Below, piece after piece: positions 50,347-59,129 of a stretch of 64,000 nucleotides of DNA. The position numbers and the translations under genes were made by a program. The stretch covers positions 744,001 to 808,000 of the forward strand of contig NZ_FNKL01000004.1 in the NCBI RefSeq assembly GCF_900100115.1. The letters are read 5' to 3'. Origin of the DNA: Chryseobacterium soldanellicola. GTDB lineage: Bacteria; Bacteroidota; Bacteroidia; Flavobacteriales; Weeksellaceae. Every line of letters begins with the position of its first letter. The first letter of the stretch is position 1. A model generated the notes under the pieces. The model made no database searches. It saw only the letters and a program-made list of their open reading frames with translations, and was not told the origin of the DNA.

Positions 50347-50928
50347 TTATTTGCCAAGTGTTGTTTTTTTTCTGATTTTGCTTAAAAATTCATGTGAAAT
50401 TCCCAGATATGATGCAACTTGCTGTTGAGTCAGCCGTTGCTCCAAGCTTGGATATTTTTCTAAAAATTCGAGATAACGTTTGTCGGCAGTTTTATTCATT
50501 AAAGATAAAATCCGTCTCTGTAAAGCGATGGATGACTGTTGATTCATGATCCGGAAAAGTTTTTCAACCAGCGGCATGACCCCATAAAGAAGCTCTTTAT
50601 CTTTTTTTGAGATCATTAAAACCTGGCTATCTTCCAGAGCTTCAATATTTAAAACACTCGGAACATTGTTGATCAGGCTGTCAAGATCAGTGATCCACCA
50701 ATTGTCAACTGCAAAATATAAAGTTTGTTCGGTCCCTTGTTCATTTAAAAAAAACACTTTAAAACAGCCATTCAGAACAAAACCTTCAAATAAACAGTAT
50801 TCTCCTTCATGAAGAATTATATCTTTCTTTTTATAGCTATGAAGTTTAAAATATTCAGAAAAATCTTCAAATTCCGTTTCCGAAAGTTGAATATATCTGC
50901 TTATATTTTTATACAGTGAATTGAACAT
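50347..50928 (-). CDS. Crp/Fnr family transcriptional regulator
   Basis: 193 residues from the ATG at 50928 (MFNSLYKNISRYIQLSE). An upstream in-frame ATG at 50955 lies in the hairpin at 50954-50985 and is less likely. The cyclic-nucleotide-binding fold (LHEGEYCLFEGFVLNGCFKVFF, then EQTLYFAVDNWW) precedes a C-terminal helix-turn-helix (RLTQQQVASYLGISHEFLSKIRK). In Bacteroidota this type often acts without known ligand. Close to, and same direction as, the cysteine hydrolase whose promoter carries a palindrome. Confidence 0.9.
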   Translation of the reverse strand: MFNSLYKNISRYIQLSETEFEDFSEYFKLHSYKKKDIILHEGEYCLFEGFVLNGCFKVFFLNEQGTEQTLYFAVDNWWITDLDSLINNVPSVLNIEALEDSQVLMISKKDKELLYGVMPLVEKLFRIMNQQSSIALQRRILSLMNKTADKRYLEFLEKYPSLEQRLTQQQVASYLGISHEFLSKIRKKTTLGK

Positions 50929-50953
50929 GATGAATTTAAATAAGTTTAAACAC

Positions 50954-50985
50954 ATAAAGATACCAACATTTGCCGGTATCTTTAT
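50954..50985. terminator. Hairpin between cysteine hydrolase and Crp/Fnr genes
   Basis: ATAAAGATACC pairs with GGTATCTTTAT over 11 bp; a weak T tail on the minus strand, so termination may be partial. Confidence 0.6.
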
Positions 50986-51010
50986 CTGAATATGTTTTTT
51001 CTTTAATTAA

Positions 51011-51655
51011 TTATTTTCCATTTAAAAAATCTTGTGTATTAATAACACGGGCGTAAAGATTTCCCAAAGCAGAAATACCTGCAAGAATTGATTTTTGTAC
51101 ATCCGATGCTTTTACGATCTGCCCGAATAATTCTCTGTTTCTGGTTGCAGTTGCATCGCCAATCACCGTATTTGTAAAGCCATAATCAAATGCTGCTCTT
51201 GTCGTAGATTCGACACAAACGTCGGTCATCATCCCTGTAATAACAAGGTTTTCAATCCTTTTTGAATGAAGATACTCCAAAAGATCCGTCTCTCTGAAAC
51301 TGTTGGGATAATGCTTTATAATAACTTTTTCACCTTCTTTTGGAGCGACTAAAGGATTGATTTCTGCACCCGAAGTATTTGGTAAAAAGAATGTTGCCCC
51401 TTCATTCGTAGAAATATGTTTAATATGAATGACCGGTAACTTATTTTTTCTGTAAAACTCCAATAACTGTTTGGCTTTTTTACCCGCTTCCTCTGCTCCA
51501 TCCAACGTCATATTTCCTTCTTTAAAATAATCGTTTTGAACGTCAATGATTAATAATGCTGTGTTTTCCATGTTCTTTTTTTGTTGTGCGTTGATTTGTA
51601 TAAGTGAGATTAAAACTAGACATAAAGCCAAAGTGCTTTTGAATACATTGTTCAT
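51011..51655 (-). CDS. Exported isochorismatase-family cysteine hydrolase
   Basis: 214 residues from the ATG at 51655, which begins a signal peptide (MNNVFKSTLALCLVLISLIQ, cleaved after INA). An earlier start at 51712 would overlap the palindrome in the promoter. The triad is seen as Asp in ALLIIDVQNDYF, Lys in VIIKHYPNS and Cys in MMTDVCVESTTRAAFD. Family members cleave isochorismate or amides such as nicotinamide or ureido compounds; the substrate is unknown. An exported form is unusual. Downstream is the Crp/Fnr gene. Confidence 0.85.
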   Translation of the reverse strand: MNNVFKSTLALCLVLISLIQINAQQKKNMENTALLIIDVQNDYFKEGNMTLDGAEEAGKKAKQLLEFYRKNKLPVIHIKHISTNEGATFFLPNTSGAEINPLVAPKEGEKVIIKHYPNSFRETDLLEYLHSKRIENLVITGMMTDVCVESTTRAAFDYGFTNTVIGDATATRNRELFGQIVKASDVQKSILAGISALGNLYARVINTQDFLNGK

Positions 51656-51682
51656 AATTTTTGTTTCTAAAATTCTATGAGA

Positions 51683-51690
51683 CAAAATTA
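51683..51690 (-). promoter_or_regulatory. -7 box (TAATTTTG) of the cysteine hydrolase gene
   Basis: On the minus strand, TAnnTTTG 28 bases before the ATG at 51655. Confidence 0.6.
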
Positions 51691-51711
51691 TGCACTCCCG
51701 AATCGCTGACA

Positions 51712-51727
51712 TTTGAACTAGTTCAAA
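51712..51727. promoter_or_regulatory. Perfect 16-bp palindrome (TTTGAACTAGTTCAAA)
   Basis: Centred about 43 bases upstream of the predicted transcription start, a class II activator or overlapping repressor position. The co-directional Crp/Fnr-type gene downstream is a plausible binder (inference). Confidence 0.65.
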
Positions 51728-51937
51728 AAAGGAAAAATATTTTTAATTAAAAATTATTAATACTATTTTTTCGTTTACTCTCATGTAAAGACAGAAGAAA
51801 ATATTTATCAATAATTAATTTATTTTGAATATTTTTAATCATTATTAATCAATTGAATTAAAATAAAAACTCTGAAAACCGAGCGGAATTTAACAGTTCT
51901 TTTGACTGAAAAATATTTTTTAGTCTTGAAAAAACAC

Positions 51938-51945
51938 TAAATTTG
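51938..51945 (+). promoter_or_regulatory. -7 box (TAAATTTG) of ftsK
   Basis: TAnnTTTG only 12 bases before the ATG; very short leader. Confidence 0.55.
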
Positions 51946-51957
51946 CCTCATTGAATT

Positions 51958-54498
51958 ATGGATAAAAAGACACAAAAACAACAACCGGAATCGCCTGAAA
52001 AAGGCAGGATTTTATCAAAGCCAAGAATATTTTCAGGGCTTACTTTTATACTTTTTTCTGGAGTGCTTACCTTCTCATTTATCTCCTATCTGGCGAACTG
52101 GAAAGCAGATCAGAGCCAGGCAGGAACGATGCTTGACAAGAGTATAAAATCTTCAAATATTTTTGGAAAGCTTGGCGATTGGCTGGGAAATATATTTATT
52201 TTCGAGAGTATCGGTGTTGCTTCTTTTATTATAGCGTTTCTTTTTCTGGTTTTCGGGACAATGATCCTTAAAAAGAAAATTTTTAAACCCTGGAAAACTG
52301 TCGGACACTCCTTATTTTTCATTTGCTGGCTCCCGATTTTGTTTGGAGCAATCACAAAAGGACAGGGTGTTTTAAGCGGTGTTTATGGTTATCAGATCAT
52401 GGATTCTCTGAATGCTATTATCGGAAGTGTTGGTCTTTGGCTGGTTTTGGTGGCAAGTATCGCGTTGTATTTTATTTTGGAATTTAACCTTCGTCCAAGT
52501 TCTGTGAAAGCAAAACTGGACCAGATCAATGAAAATACCATCGGAAAAGTGAAATCCATGATGCCGAGTTCTGACGAAAACTTTGAAGCTGATGAAGAAT
52601 TAATTGAAGAAGCAGAAGAAAATCAGTCAAAAATATCGGTAACAGAAGTTGGTGTAAATAATAATATAAAAGTACAGGATCCTGAACCAATAAGTGTTCC
52701 CAAAGGTTTTCCTGAAGTGCCTGTTTCAACCAATTTAGAAACAATTACAACCCCGAATCAGACTTCTTTTGAGGATGATAAAAATGATTTTTCACAACCT
52801 CTTAATTTAAATCTGAATACAAAACCAAGTTTTCCGACTTCAACTCCTGAACAGGCTTTTGATACTAAAATTTCAACGCCGGTTTCTACCATGGAGAAAG
52901 ATATTAAATTTAATGTAGAAGTGGCTCCGGTAATTGATGTTTTGGATGATACGGATAAAAAATCTCAGGAATTGGTGCAAAAACATGGTCTTTATGATCA
53001 TAAATTAGACCTTGCCAATTTCCAGATGCCGACGGTAGATTTACTGACAGATTACGGAAACGAGGAAATCTCTATTAATAAAGAAGAACTAGAAGAAAAT
53101 AAAAATAAAATTGTCGGACTTTTAAAGAATTTCAATGTTGGAATTGCTGAAATTAAAGCGACAATCGGGCCAACGGTAACCTTATATGAAATCGTTCCTG
53201 AAGCAGGGATCAGAGTTTCAGCGATCAAAAAGCTGCAGGATGATATTGCATTGAATCTTTCGGCTTTAGGAATCAGAATTATTGCTCCGATGCCAGGAAA
53301 AGGTACGATCGGAATTGAAGTTCCGAGAAAAAATCCTACAATGGTTTCGATGCGTTCTGTGATCGCGTCTCAAAAATTCCAGAATACGGATATGGATCTG
53401 CCTGTTGTTTTCGGTAAAACAATCTCGAATGAGATTTTCATGGCAGATTTATCAAAAATGCCTCACTTATTGATGGCGGGTGCAACCGGACAGGGTAAAT
53501 CGGTGGGAATTAATGCGATTTTAACTTCACTTCTCTATAAAAAACACCCGAGCGAACTGAAATTCGTAATGGTGGATCCTAAAAAAGTGGAGCTTTCTTT
53601 ATATTCAAAAATTGAAAGGCATTATTTAGCCAAGCTTCCGGATTCGGAGGATGCGATTATTACTGATACCAATAAAGTAATCAATACGTTGAATTCCCTT
53701 TGTGTCGAGATGGATCAACGGTATGATCTGCTTAAAAATGCATTCTGTAAAAACTTAAAGGAATACAATAAAAAATTCACGGAAAGAAAATTAAATCCTG
53801 AAAACGGCCACCGCTATTTGCCATACATCGTTTTGGTGGTCGATGAGTTTGCTGATTTGATCATGACTGCCGGAAAAGAAGTTGAATTACCGATCGCAAG
53901 ATTAGCACAGCTTGCCAGAGCGGTAGGAATTCACCTGATTGTTGCCACGCAAAGACCTTCTGTTAACGTTATTACGGGAATGATTAAGGCTAATTTCCCG
54001 GCTAGAGCGGCATTTAGGGTAATTTCAAGTGTAGATTCAAGAACCATTTTGGATTCTACTGGTGCAGATCAGCTGATCGGAAAAGGAGATATGCTTTATT
54101 TTAACGGAAATGAAATTTTAAGGCTTCAATGTGCTTTTGTCGATACTCCTGAAGTTGAAAGACTTGCGGAATTTATCGGTGAGCAAAAAGGCTACGCTTC
54201 GGCATTTCTGCTTCCCGAATATGTTTCTGAAGAGTCTACAAGTACGGTGGGAGCCTTTGATCCGAATGAAAAAGATGTTTTATTTGAAGATGCCGCAAGA
54301 ATTATCGTTTCAACACAGCAGGGCTCGACTTCAATGCTTCAGAGACAGTTGAAGCTAGGTTACAACAGAGCCGGAAGAATTATGGATCAGCTGGAGGCAA
54401 GCGGGATTGTCGGAGGTTTTAACGGCGCTAAAGCAAGAGAAGTTATCATCAGCGATCTCCACTCTTTGGAACAGTTTTTGGAAGATTTGCGCAGTTAG
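51958..54498 (+). CDS. ftsK: DNA translocase FtsK/SpoIIIE
   Basis: 846 residues. Four N-terminal membrane segments (about 25-45, 78-98, 115-135, 150-172), a variable linker (about 190-330), then the motor: Walker A GATGQGKSVGIN, FVMVDPKKVELSLY, Walker B IVLVVDEFADLIM, HLIVATQRPSVNVITG, and the C-terminal gamma winged helix (LQRQLKLGYNRAGRIMDQLEASGIVGG). Pumps the chromosome dimer resolution region across the division septum. First of a group with the LolA and LptF/G genes. Confidence 0.95.
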   Translation: MDKKTQKQQPESPEKGRILSKPRIFSGLTFILFSGVLTFSFISYLANWKADQSQAGTMLDKSIKSSNIFGKLGDWLGNIFIFESIGVASFIIAFLFLVFGTMILKKKIFKPWKTVGHSLFFICWLPILFGAITKGQGVLSGVYGYQIMDSLNAIIGSVGLWLVLVASIALYFILEFNLRPSSVKAKLDQINENTIGKVKSMMPSSDENFEADEELIEEAEENQSKISVTEVGVNNNIKVQDPEPISVPKGFPEVPVSTNLETITTPNQTSFEDDKNDFSQPLNLNLNTKPSFPTSTPEQAFDTKISTPVSTMEKDIKFNVEVAPVIDVLDDTDKKSQELVQKHGLYDHKLDLANFQMPTVDLLTDYGNEEISINKEELEENKNKIVGLLKNFNVGIAEIKATIGPTVTLYEIVPEAGIRVSAIKKLQDDIALNLSALGIRIIAPMPGKGTIGIEVPRKNPTMVSMRSVIASQKFQNTDMDLPVVFGKTISNEIFMADLSKMPHLLMAGATGQGKSVGINAILTSLLYKKHPSELKFVMVDPKKVELSLYSKIERHYLAKLPDSEDAIITDTNKVINTLNSLCVEMDQRYDLLKNAFCKNLKEYNKKFTERKLNPENGHRYLPYIVLVVDEFADLIMTAGKEVELPIARLAQLARAVGIHLIVATQRPSVNVITGMIKANFPARAAFRVISSVDSRTILDSTGADQLIGKGDMLYFNGNEILRLQCAFVDTPEVERLAEFIGEQKGYASAFLLPEYVSEESTSTVGAFDPNEKDVLFEDAARIIVSTQQGSTSMLQRQLKLGYNRAGRIMDQLEASGIVGGFNGAKAREVIISDLHSLEQFLEDLRS

Positions 54499-54568
54499 AA
54501 GTAAAGGGTAAATCATTAGGTTTAACTTTTACTATTGAAGAATGTCTAAAGATAAAGATTTAAATAAA

Positions 54569-55216
54569 ATGAGAAATATTATTTCAAAAGTTATAGTTGG
54601 TAGTCTGGTTGTAGGAACGGTGGGTTTTGCCAGTGCTCAGAAAATTGATGCAAAAGCAAAAAAAATCCTTGATGATATTACAGCCAATTACAAATCTAAG
54701 AAAAATACCTACTTCAAGTTTTCTTTTGGAAGCGGTGTCAATGAGCAGGTTGCCAAAACAGAACCCGGAATTTACTACGCTGCAGGAGATAAATATAAGT
54801 TGAAAATCATGGATACAGAACAGATTTTTGACGGAAATAAAATCTACAATATCAACACCGATGATATGGAAGTAACGATTGCTAAACCAAACGGAAGCAG
54901 CACCATGTTCTCCCCTATCAATTATCTTTCAACCTACAGAAATGATTATAATGTAACGTATGGAGGAAAGAAAAATGTAAACGGTGTAAATGCAGATTTC
55001 ATAAAATTAACTCCCGTAAAAGCAAACGGATTAAAATACGTCTATATTTTTGTAGATTCTGCGAAAAAACAAATGGTAAAACTGGAACAGCACGGAAATA
55101 ATAAAGATGTTGCCGTCATTGCCATCAAAGAATACAAAGAAAACCAGGAATTAGACCCGAATATGTTTGTATTTGATAAAAATAAGTACAAAAATTATGT
55201 GATTACCGAGCTTTAA
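54569..55216 (+). CDS. LolA-like outer membrane lipoprotein carrier protein
   Basis: 215 residues from the ATG at 54569, giving a signal peptide MRNIISKVIVGSLVVGTVGF ending ASAQ; an in-frame ATG at 54542 would add nine residues ahead of it. The mature part (KAKKILDDITANYKSKKNTYFKFSF ... GIYYAAGDKYKLKIMDTEQIFDG ... PINYLSTYRNDYNV) is the LolA/LolB-type half-barrel. Ferries lipoproteins through the periplasm. Follows ftsK closely, followed by a terminator and an LptF/G permease gene, so lipid and lipoprotein transport genes sit together. Confidence 0.85.
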   Translation: MRNIISKVIVGSLVVGTVGFASAQKIDAKAKKILDDITANYKSKKNTYFKFSFGSGVNEQVAKTEPGIYYAAGDKYKLKIMDTEQIFDGNKIYNINTDDMEVTIAKPNGSSTMFSPINYLSTYRNDYNVTYGGKKNVNGVNADFIKLTPVKANGLKYVYIFVDSAKKQMVKLEQHGNNKDVAVIAIKEYKENQELDPNMFVFDKNKYKNYVITEL

Positions 55217-55272
55217 AAGTGATGAAAGCCAATAAGCTTACTTACTTAATAATAAAGTTTCATAAAATATAC

Positions 55273-55302
55273 AGGCTGCAAAGTAAACTTTGTGGCTTTT
55301 TC
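55273..55302 (+). terminator. Terminator after LolA-like gene
   Basis: GCTGCAAAGT pairs with ACTTTGTGGC (two G-T pairs), then TTTTTC. The next promoter follows at once. Confidence 0.65.
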
Positions 55303-55304
55303 AT

Positions 55305-55312
55305 TAATTTTG
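55305..55312 (+). promoter_or_regulatory. -7 box (TAATTTTG) of LptF/G gene, leaderless arrangement
   Basis: Four bases (GCGC) separate the box from the ATG at 55317, so the transcript may start at the start codon. Confidence 0.5.
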
Positions 55313-55316
55313 GCGC

Positions 55317-56777
55317 ATGTTAAAAATACTAGACCGATATATTATAAAAACCTTCTTTGGACCGTTTTTCTTTATATTCAGCGTATTGTTTTTCATTTTT
55401 ATTGTAAACATTATCTGGGTTCAGTTGGGACAATTTATGGGTAAAGGACTGAGCTACTGGCAGATCCTTAAGCTCCTTTTTTATCTTGGGGTAAGCGTTA
55501 TCAGCATGGTGCTTCCGCTTACGATTCTTCTGGCGAGCATTATGTCGTTCGGAGAATTTGGGGAACGGTACGAGCTTGCTGCCATGAAAGCTGCCGGAAT
55601 TTCTCTGACCCGCGTCATGATGCCGCTTTTGGGAGTGGTCACCATTATGTCTGTCATGCTCTACTTTTTTTCCAATAATATTATTCCTGATTTTCAGCGG
55701 AAAGCCAAAAATATGTTGTTTAATATTGCCCAGACAAAACCTGCACTAAATTTCACTCCAGGCCAATTTATTGATCAGATTCCCGGATATATGGTGAAAT
55801 TTGATAAAATTTATGGGGAAAACGGAGAAAATATCGAAGGCGTTTTTGTTCACAGAAAAGCAACAACTTTTGAAAATCAACAATCAATTGTCGCCGAAAA
55901 AGGAAAATTTGTACAGGCCGCAAATAAAAATTATCTGAAGCTGGTTTTATACAACGGCTATGTATTTGAAGATAATTTTGCAGGAAAAGGGGAAAATGTA
56001 AGGCTTAAACAACCTGATCAGGCTATTAAATTCGATACATTGGTTTCGCATTTTGATGTAAGTGAAATTATTAATAAAGCCATTGAAAAAGAACAAATTA
56101 CGGATGATTACCGATTTCAGACATATACCGAGCTTAATAAAACCATTGATAATAATAAGAAAGACAACACAAAATTCTTTACCAATATCAGCAATGATGC
56201 ATTAAATCAGGCAAATTCTGTGGTAACTTATATGGATGTAAATAACAAATCCAAAGCTGTTGCAAAGCCGCAGATCAAATTAGATACTATAAAAAGTGAT
56301 AAAAAGCTTGAAATTATTTATAATGCTTATAATAGATTAGATAATTTAAAATCAGTCTTAGATTCAAAAAATAATGAGCTGAGCCCGACTATTAAATATT
56401 ACAGTAAAATGGTTATTTACCAGCAGAGAATTGTTTCCTATTCCTTTACGTGTATTATTTTCTTCCTGATCGGGGCAAGCTTGGGTTCCATCATCAGAAA
56501 AGGAGGAATGGGGCTTCCGGTGATTATTGCGATCGTTATTTTCATTATATTTTATGTCATGAATGTTGCGATAGAAAACGTTGCCTGGTCTGGAAAAATC
56601 AATCCTTATCTGGCAGCCTGGGTTCCCAATCTCATCCTCTTTCCTTTTGGAGTTTGGATGACATACAAAGCGCTTACCGATTCTCAGTTGTTTGATGCTG
56701 AAAAATATAAAGCATTGCTGAAGCCTATCACAAAAAGATTCGCTAAAAAGAATACGGAACATAAAAGATATCAATAG
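55317..56777 (+). CDS. LptF/LptG family lipopolysaccharide export permease
   Basis: 486 residues. Start MLKILDRYIIKTFFGPFFFI; three N-terminal membrane helices, a periplasmic beta-jellyroll region with a long insertion (about residues 235-345, including NNKKDNTKFFTNISNDALNQ), and three C-terminal helices (about 370-460). GEFGERYELAAMKAAGISLTRVM is the coupling-helix motif for the LptB ATPase. Extracts lipopolysaccharide from the inner membrane with LptB and its partner. Only one of the two permease subunits is in the window. Confidence 0.92.
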   Translation: MLKILDRYIIKTFFGPFFFIFSVLFFIFIVNIIWVQLGQFMGKGLSYWQILKLLFYLGVSVISMVLPLTILLASIMSFGEFGERYELAAMKAAGISLTRVMMPLLGVVTIMSVMLYFFSNNIIPDFQRKAKNMLFNIAQTKPALNFTPGQFIDQIPGYMVKFDKIYGENGENIEGVFVHRKATTFENQQSIVAEKGKFVQAANKNYLKLVLYNGYVFEDNFAGKGENVRLKQPDQAIKFDTLVSHFDVSEIINKAIEKEQITDDYRFQTYTELNKTIDNNKKDNTKFFTNISNDALNQANSVVTYMDVNNKSKAVAKPQIKLDTIKSDKKLEIIYNAYNRLDNLKSVLDSKNNELSPTIKYYSKMVIYQQRIVSYSFTCIIFFLIGASLGSIIRKGGMGLPVIIAIVIFIIFYVMNVAIENVAWSGKINPYLAAWVPNLILFPFGVWMTYKALTDSQLFDAEKYKALLKPITKRFAKKNTEHKRYQ

Positions 56778-56804
56778 CTTTTAAGATTAAAAATTATAAT
56801 TTGT

Positions 56805-56835
56805 AAAGATTCAGAATTTTCTGGATCTTTTTTTT
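56805..56835 (+). terminator. Terminator after LptF/G gene
   Basis: AAAGATTCAG pairs with CTGGATCTTT (one G-T pair), loop AATTTT, then a T run. Confidence 0.8.
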
Positions 56836-56883
56836 ATGGTATGTTAAAATTTTTCGTTTATTACTTGTTTCGGTATAAAAAAT

Positions 56884-56891
56884 TATCTTTG
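56884..56891 (+). promoter_or_regulatory. -7 box (TATCTTTG) of exported unknown gene
   Basis: Perfect match 22 bases before the ATG at 56913; it excludes the upstream in-frame ATG at 56841. Confidence 0.6.
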
Positions 56892-56912
56892 CGTGAATTA
56901 AATAAAACTTGT

Positions 56913-57671
56913 ATGAAGAAATTATTACTTATGGGCTTATTTGGGCTTTTATCATTAAATATGAATGCCCAGGAAGAAACAGGAACTTACAATGGTGAAA
57001 AATATGGCTATATTATTGATAAAACCGGAAAGAAAATTGAGGGGGTAGTTCATTTAAATGGCGGCTATTCCAGTCCGTGGCAAAATCAGTTAAAAGTGAA
57101 ATTTGCCGGTGTTGCGGATATTGATAAGGTGAAAAACAAGATCAAATTCAAAACGTATGATGCTGATGATATCAAAGAATATATGCTGTACGAAGGTGAT
57201 ACACCAAGAATTTTTAAATCTGTAAAATATACCAACACAAGAGAAGCTCTGAACAGCTCTGACACTTCAACAGGTTTGGGCGCAAGCATTAAAGCAATGA
57301 ATAACCTTACCAGAACGTCTCAGTTTGCAGAATTGGTAACAGAAGGGAAAATTACCGTTTATAAATTGTACGGTTATCCGGCAGCCAATTCACAGGATGC
57401 GGCAAGACTGGCAGAAAACCCGAATTATATTTATTCTAAAAAAGGAGGAAAAGTTGAAGAGCTTACGCCTGCAAAAGCAAAAATCATCATTGCAGATTGT
57501 CCTTATGCAAAGGCGAAAGCGACAAAAGGAGAATACGGTTCGCTGAAAAATGAAGAAAAGAAAAGATCCGGTCTCGGAAAATTCATCAGAGATGAAATCA
57601 CCAATTCAACGACAGACAAATTATCTATCGTGAATGAGGTCATCTACGATTACAACGAAAATTGCAAATAA
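56913..57671 (+). CDS. Exported hypothetical protein
   Basis: 252 residues from 56913 (MKKLLLMGLFGLLSLNMNAQ, signal peptide). The mature part opens GTYNGEKYGYIIDKTGKKIE, carries KVKFAGVADIDKVKNKIKFK and ends YDYNENCK. No membrane segment, no sorting domain. Mixed alpha/beta with many Lys and Asn; no family recognised. Followed by a terminator and a lipoprotein gene. Confidence 0.7.
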   Translation: MKKLLLMGLFGLLSLNMNAQEETGTYNGEKYGYIIDKTGKKIEGVVHLNGGYSSPWQNQLKVKFAGVADIDKVKNKIKFKTYDADDIKEYMLYEGDTPRIFKSVKYTNTREALNSSDTSTGLGASIKAMNNLTRTSQFAELVTEGKITVYKLYGYPAANSQDAARLAENPNYIYSKKGGKVEELTPAKAKIIIADCPYAKAKATKGEYGSLKNEEKKRSGLGKFIRDEITNSTTDKLSIVNEVIYDYNENCK

Positions 57672-57676
57672 TAAAC

Positions 57677-57706
57677 AGATCCGGAAAAAACTCCGGGTCT
57701 TTTTTA
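57677..57706 (+). terminator. Terminator after exported unknown gene
   Basis: AGATCCGGA / TCCGGGTCT stem (one G-T pair), loop AAAAAC, then a T run. Confidence 0.8.
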
Positions 57707-57762
57707 TTTTAAGCTAAACTTAATTTTGACCATTTTTTTTAATTTAAATCAAAATATTTAAT

Positions 57763-58401
57763 ATGAAAATTTTACTTTCCGTTTTAAGTTTATGTTTAAT
57801 TATTTCATGTCATAAAGAAACAAAAACAAAGCTTCAAAACAAATCATCTGAAGGCATTGGAAATCTTAAAAAAGATTCAGCAAAAATTCAAAATGACAGC
57901 ATAAAAACAGTTGATGATATAAAAAAAGAATACAGTATTCTTAATACGCTTTTAACTTCAAAAAAATTAGATTCCACAAGCTTTAATTATAATTGTGATG
58001 AGCGGGAAGGTGAAATTGTTTTATACTATCAAAATAAAAAGCTGAAAATTGTAAAAGATTTTTATTCGGAACACAGTCATTTTTCGTCGTCAACAAAATA
58101 TTTTGTGAATAATGATCATGTTTTTTTCATTTTCAAAGAAGACACATCCTGGAATTTTGACGGCGGAACTCCCGAAAAACCCATTACGAAAGATGATATT
58201 ACTGAGAAAAGGATTTATTTGCAAAATGGAAACGCTATACAATGTCTTGAGAAAGAATATTCAATAAGATCTGTTGGAAATAATCCGGATCCGGATAAAA
58301 TAACCAATAAAGAAACGAAATGTGATATCGGGGAATTGATGAAAAACTATCAGTCCATCCTTAAAAATAAAGATAAAAAAGGCGAAATCAAATGCCTGTA
58401 A
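57763..58401 (+). CDS. Hypothetical lipoprotein
   Basis: 212 residues with lipobox LCLIISC near residue 16. Lys/Asn/Ser-rich N-terminal linker, then a beta-rich region (GEIVLYYQNKKLKIVKDFY, YFVNNDHVFFIFKEDTSWNF). It resembles many small exported proteins of unknown function in flavobacteria. No family recognised. Convergent with frr. Confidence 0.68.
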   Translation: MKILLSVLSLCLIISCHKETKTKLQNKSSEGIGNLKKDSAKIQNDSIKTVDDIKKEYSILNTLLTSKKLDSTSFNYNCDEREGEIVLYYQNKKLKIVKDFYSEHSHFSSSTKYFVNNDHVFFIFKEDTSWNFDGGTPEKPITKDDITEKRIYLQNGNAIQCLEKEYSIRSVGNNPDPDKITNKETKCDIGELMKNYQSILKNKDKKGEIKCL

Positions 58402-58403
58402 AC

Positions 58404-58437
58404 AAAAACGGCTTCAAAAAATTTGAAGCCGTTTTTT
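58404..58437. terminator. Bidirectional terminator between lipoprotein gene and frr
   Basis: Long perfect stem AAAACGGCTTCAAA / TTTGAAGCCGTTTT with A and T tails on both sides. Confidence 0.9.
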
Positions 58438-58454
58438 ATGTTCAAAACTGAAAA

Positions 58455-59009
58455 TTATACTTTCATAATTTCAGCATCTTTTACTTTCAGATGGTCATCA
58501 CAAGCTTTTACATACTTGTCGGTAAGCTCCTGGATATCAGCTTCTACGCTTTTTATAGCATCTTCAGAAACCCCTTCTAATCTTTTAAGCTCTTTCAAAC
58601 CTGCCTGTCTTGCGTTTCTAACAACGATTTTTGTATCTTCAGTTTCTGCTTTAGCCTGTTTTGCCAATTCTTTTCTTCTTTCCTCTGTTAAAGGCGGAAC
58701 ATTAAGGATAATGTTTTCTCCGTTATTAGAAGGCGCAAAACCTAAATTAGAGTTCACGATTGCTTTTTCAATAGCGTTGATCGCTGTTCTGTCCCAAGGT
58801 TGAATAGAGATTGTCATCGCATCCGGTACAGAAACGTTTGCAACTTGGTTAAGAGGAGTGAGAGCCCCGTAATATTCTACCATCACATCCTGAACCATAT
58901 TTGTAGAGGCACGCCCCGCTCTGATTCTTTGAAATGCATGATCCAAGTGCTTAATAGCCGCTTCCATGTCTTGTTTTACCGTTTCTACTATAAGATCTAA
59001 TTCTTCCAT
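58455..59009 (-). CDS. frr: Ribosome recycling factor
   Basis: 184 residues from the ATG at 59009 (MEELDLIVETVKQDMEAAIK); an earlier in-frame ATG at 59039 adds a non-conserved tail. Shows FQRIRAGRASTNMVQDVMVEYYG, LNQVANVSVPDAMTISIQPWD, VPPLTEERRKELAKQAKA and VRNARQAGLKELKRLE. Splits post-termination ribosomes with EF-G. Downstream of pyrH in the usual order. Confidence 0.96.
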   Translation of the reverse strand: MEELDLIVETVKQDMEAAIKHLDHAFQRIRAGRASTNMVQDVMVEYYGALTPLNQVANVSVPDAMTISIQPWDRTAINAIEKAIVNSNLGFAPSNNGENIILNVPPLTEERRKELAKQAKAETEDTKIVVRNARQAGLKELKRLEGVSEDAIKSVEADIQELTDKYVKACDDHLKVKDAEIMKV

Positions 59010-59129
59010 TATATATTTAAAATTTGAAAGGTTACACATTTTTTTATAAATGATAATTGATAAGTAATCAATAATGAGTAAAAATCTTTTATTTTTTTAA
59101 TCATTAAATCTTTTAATTAAAAATTCTTT

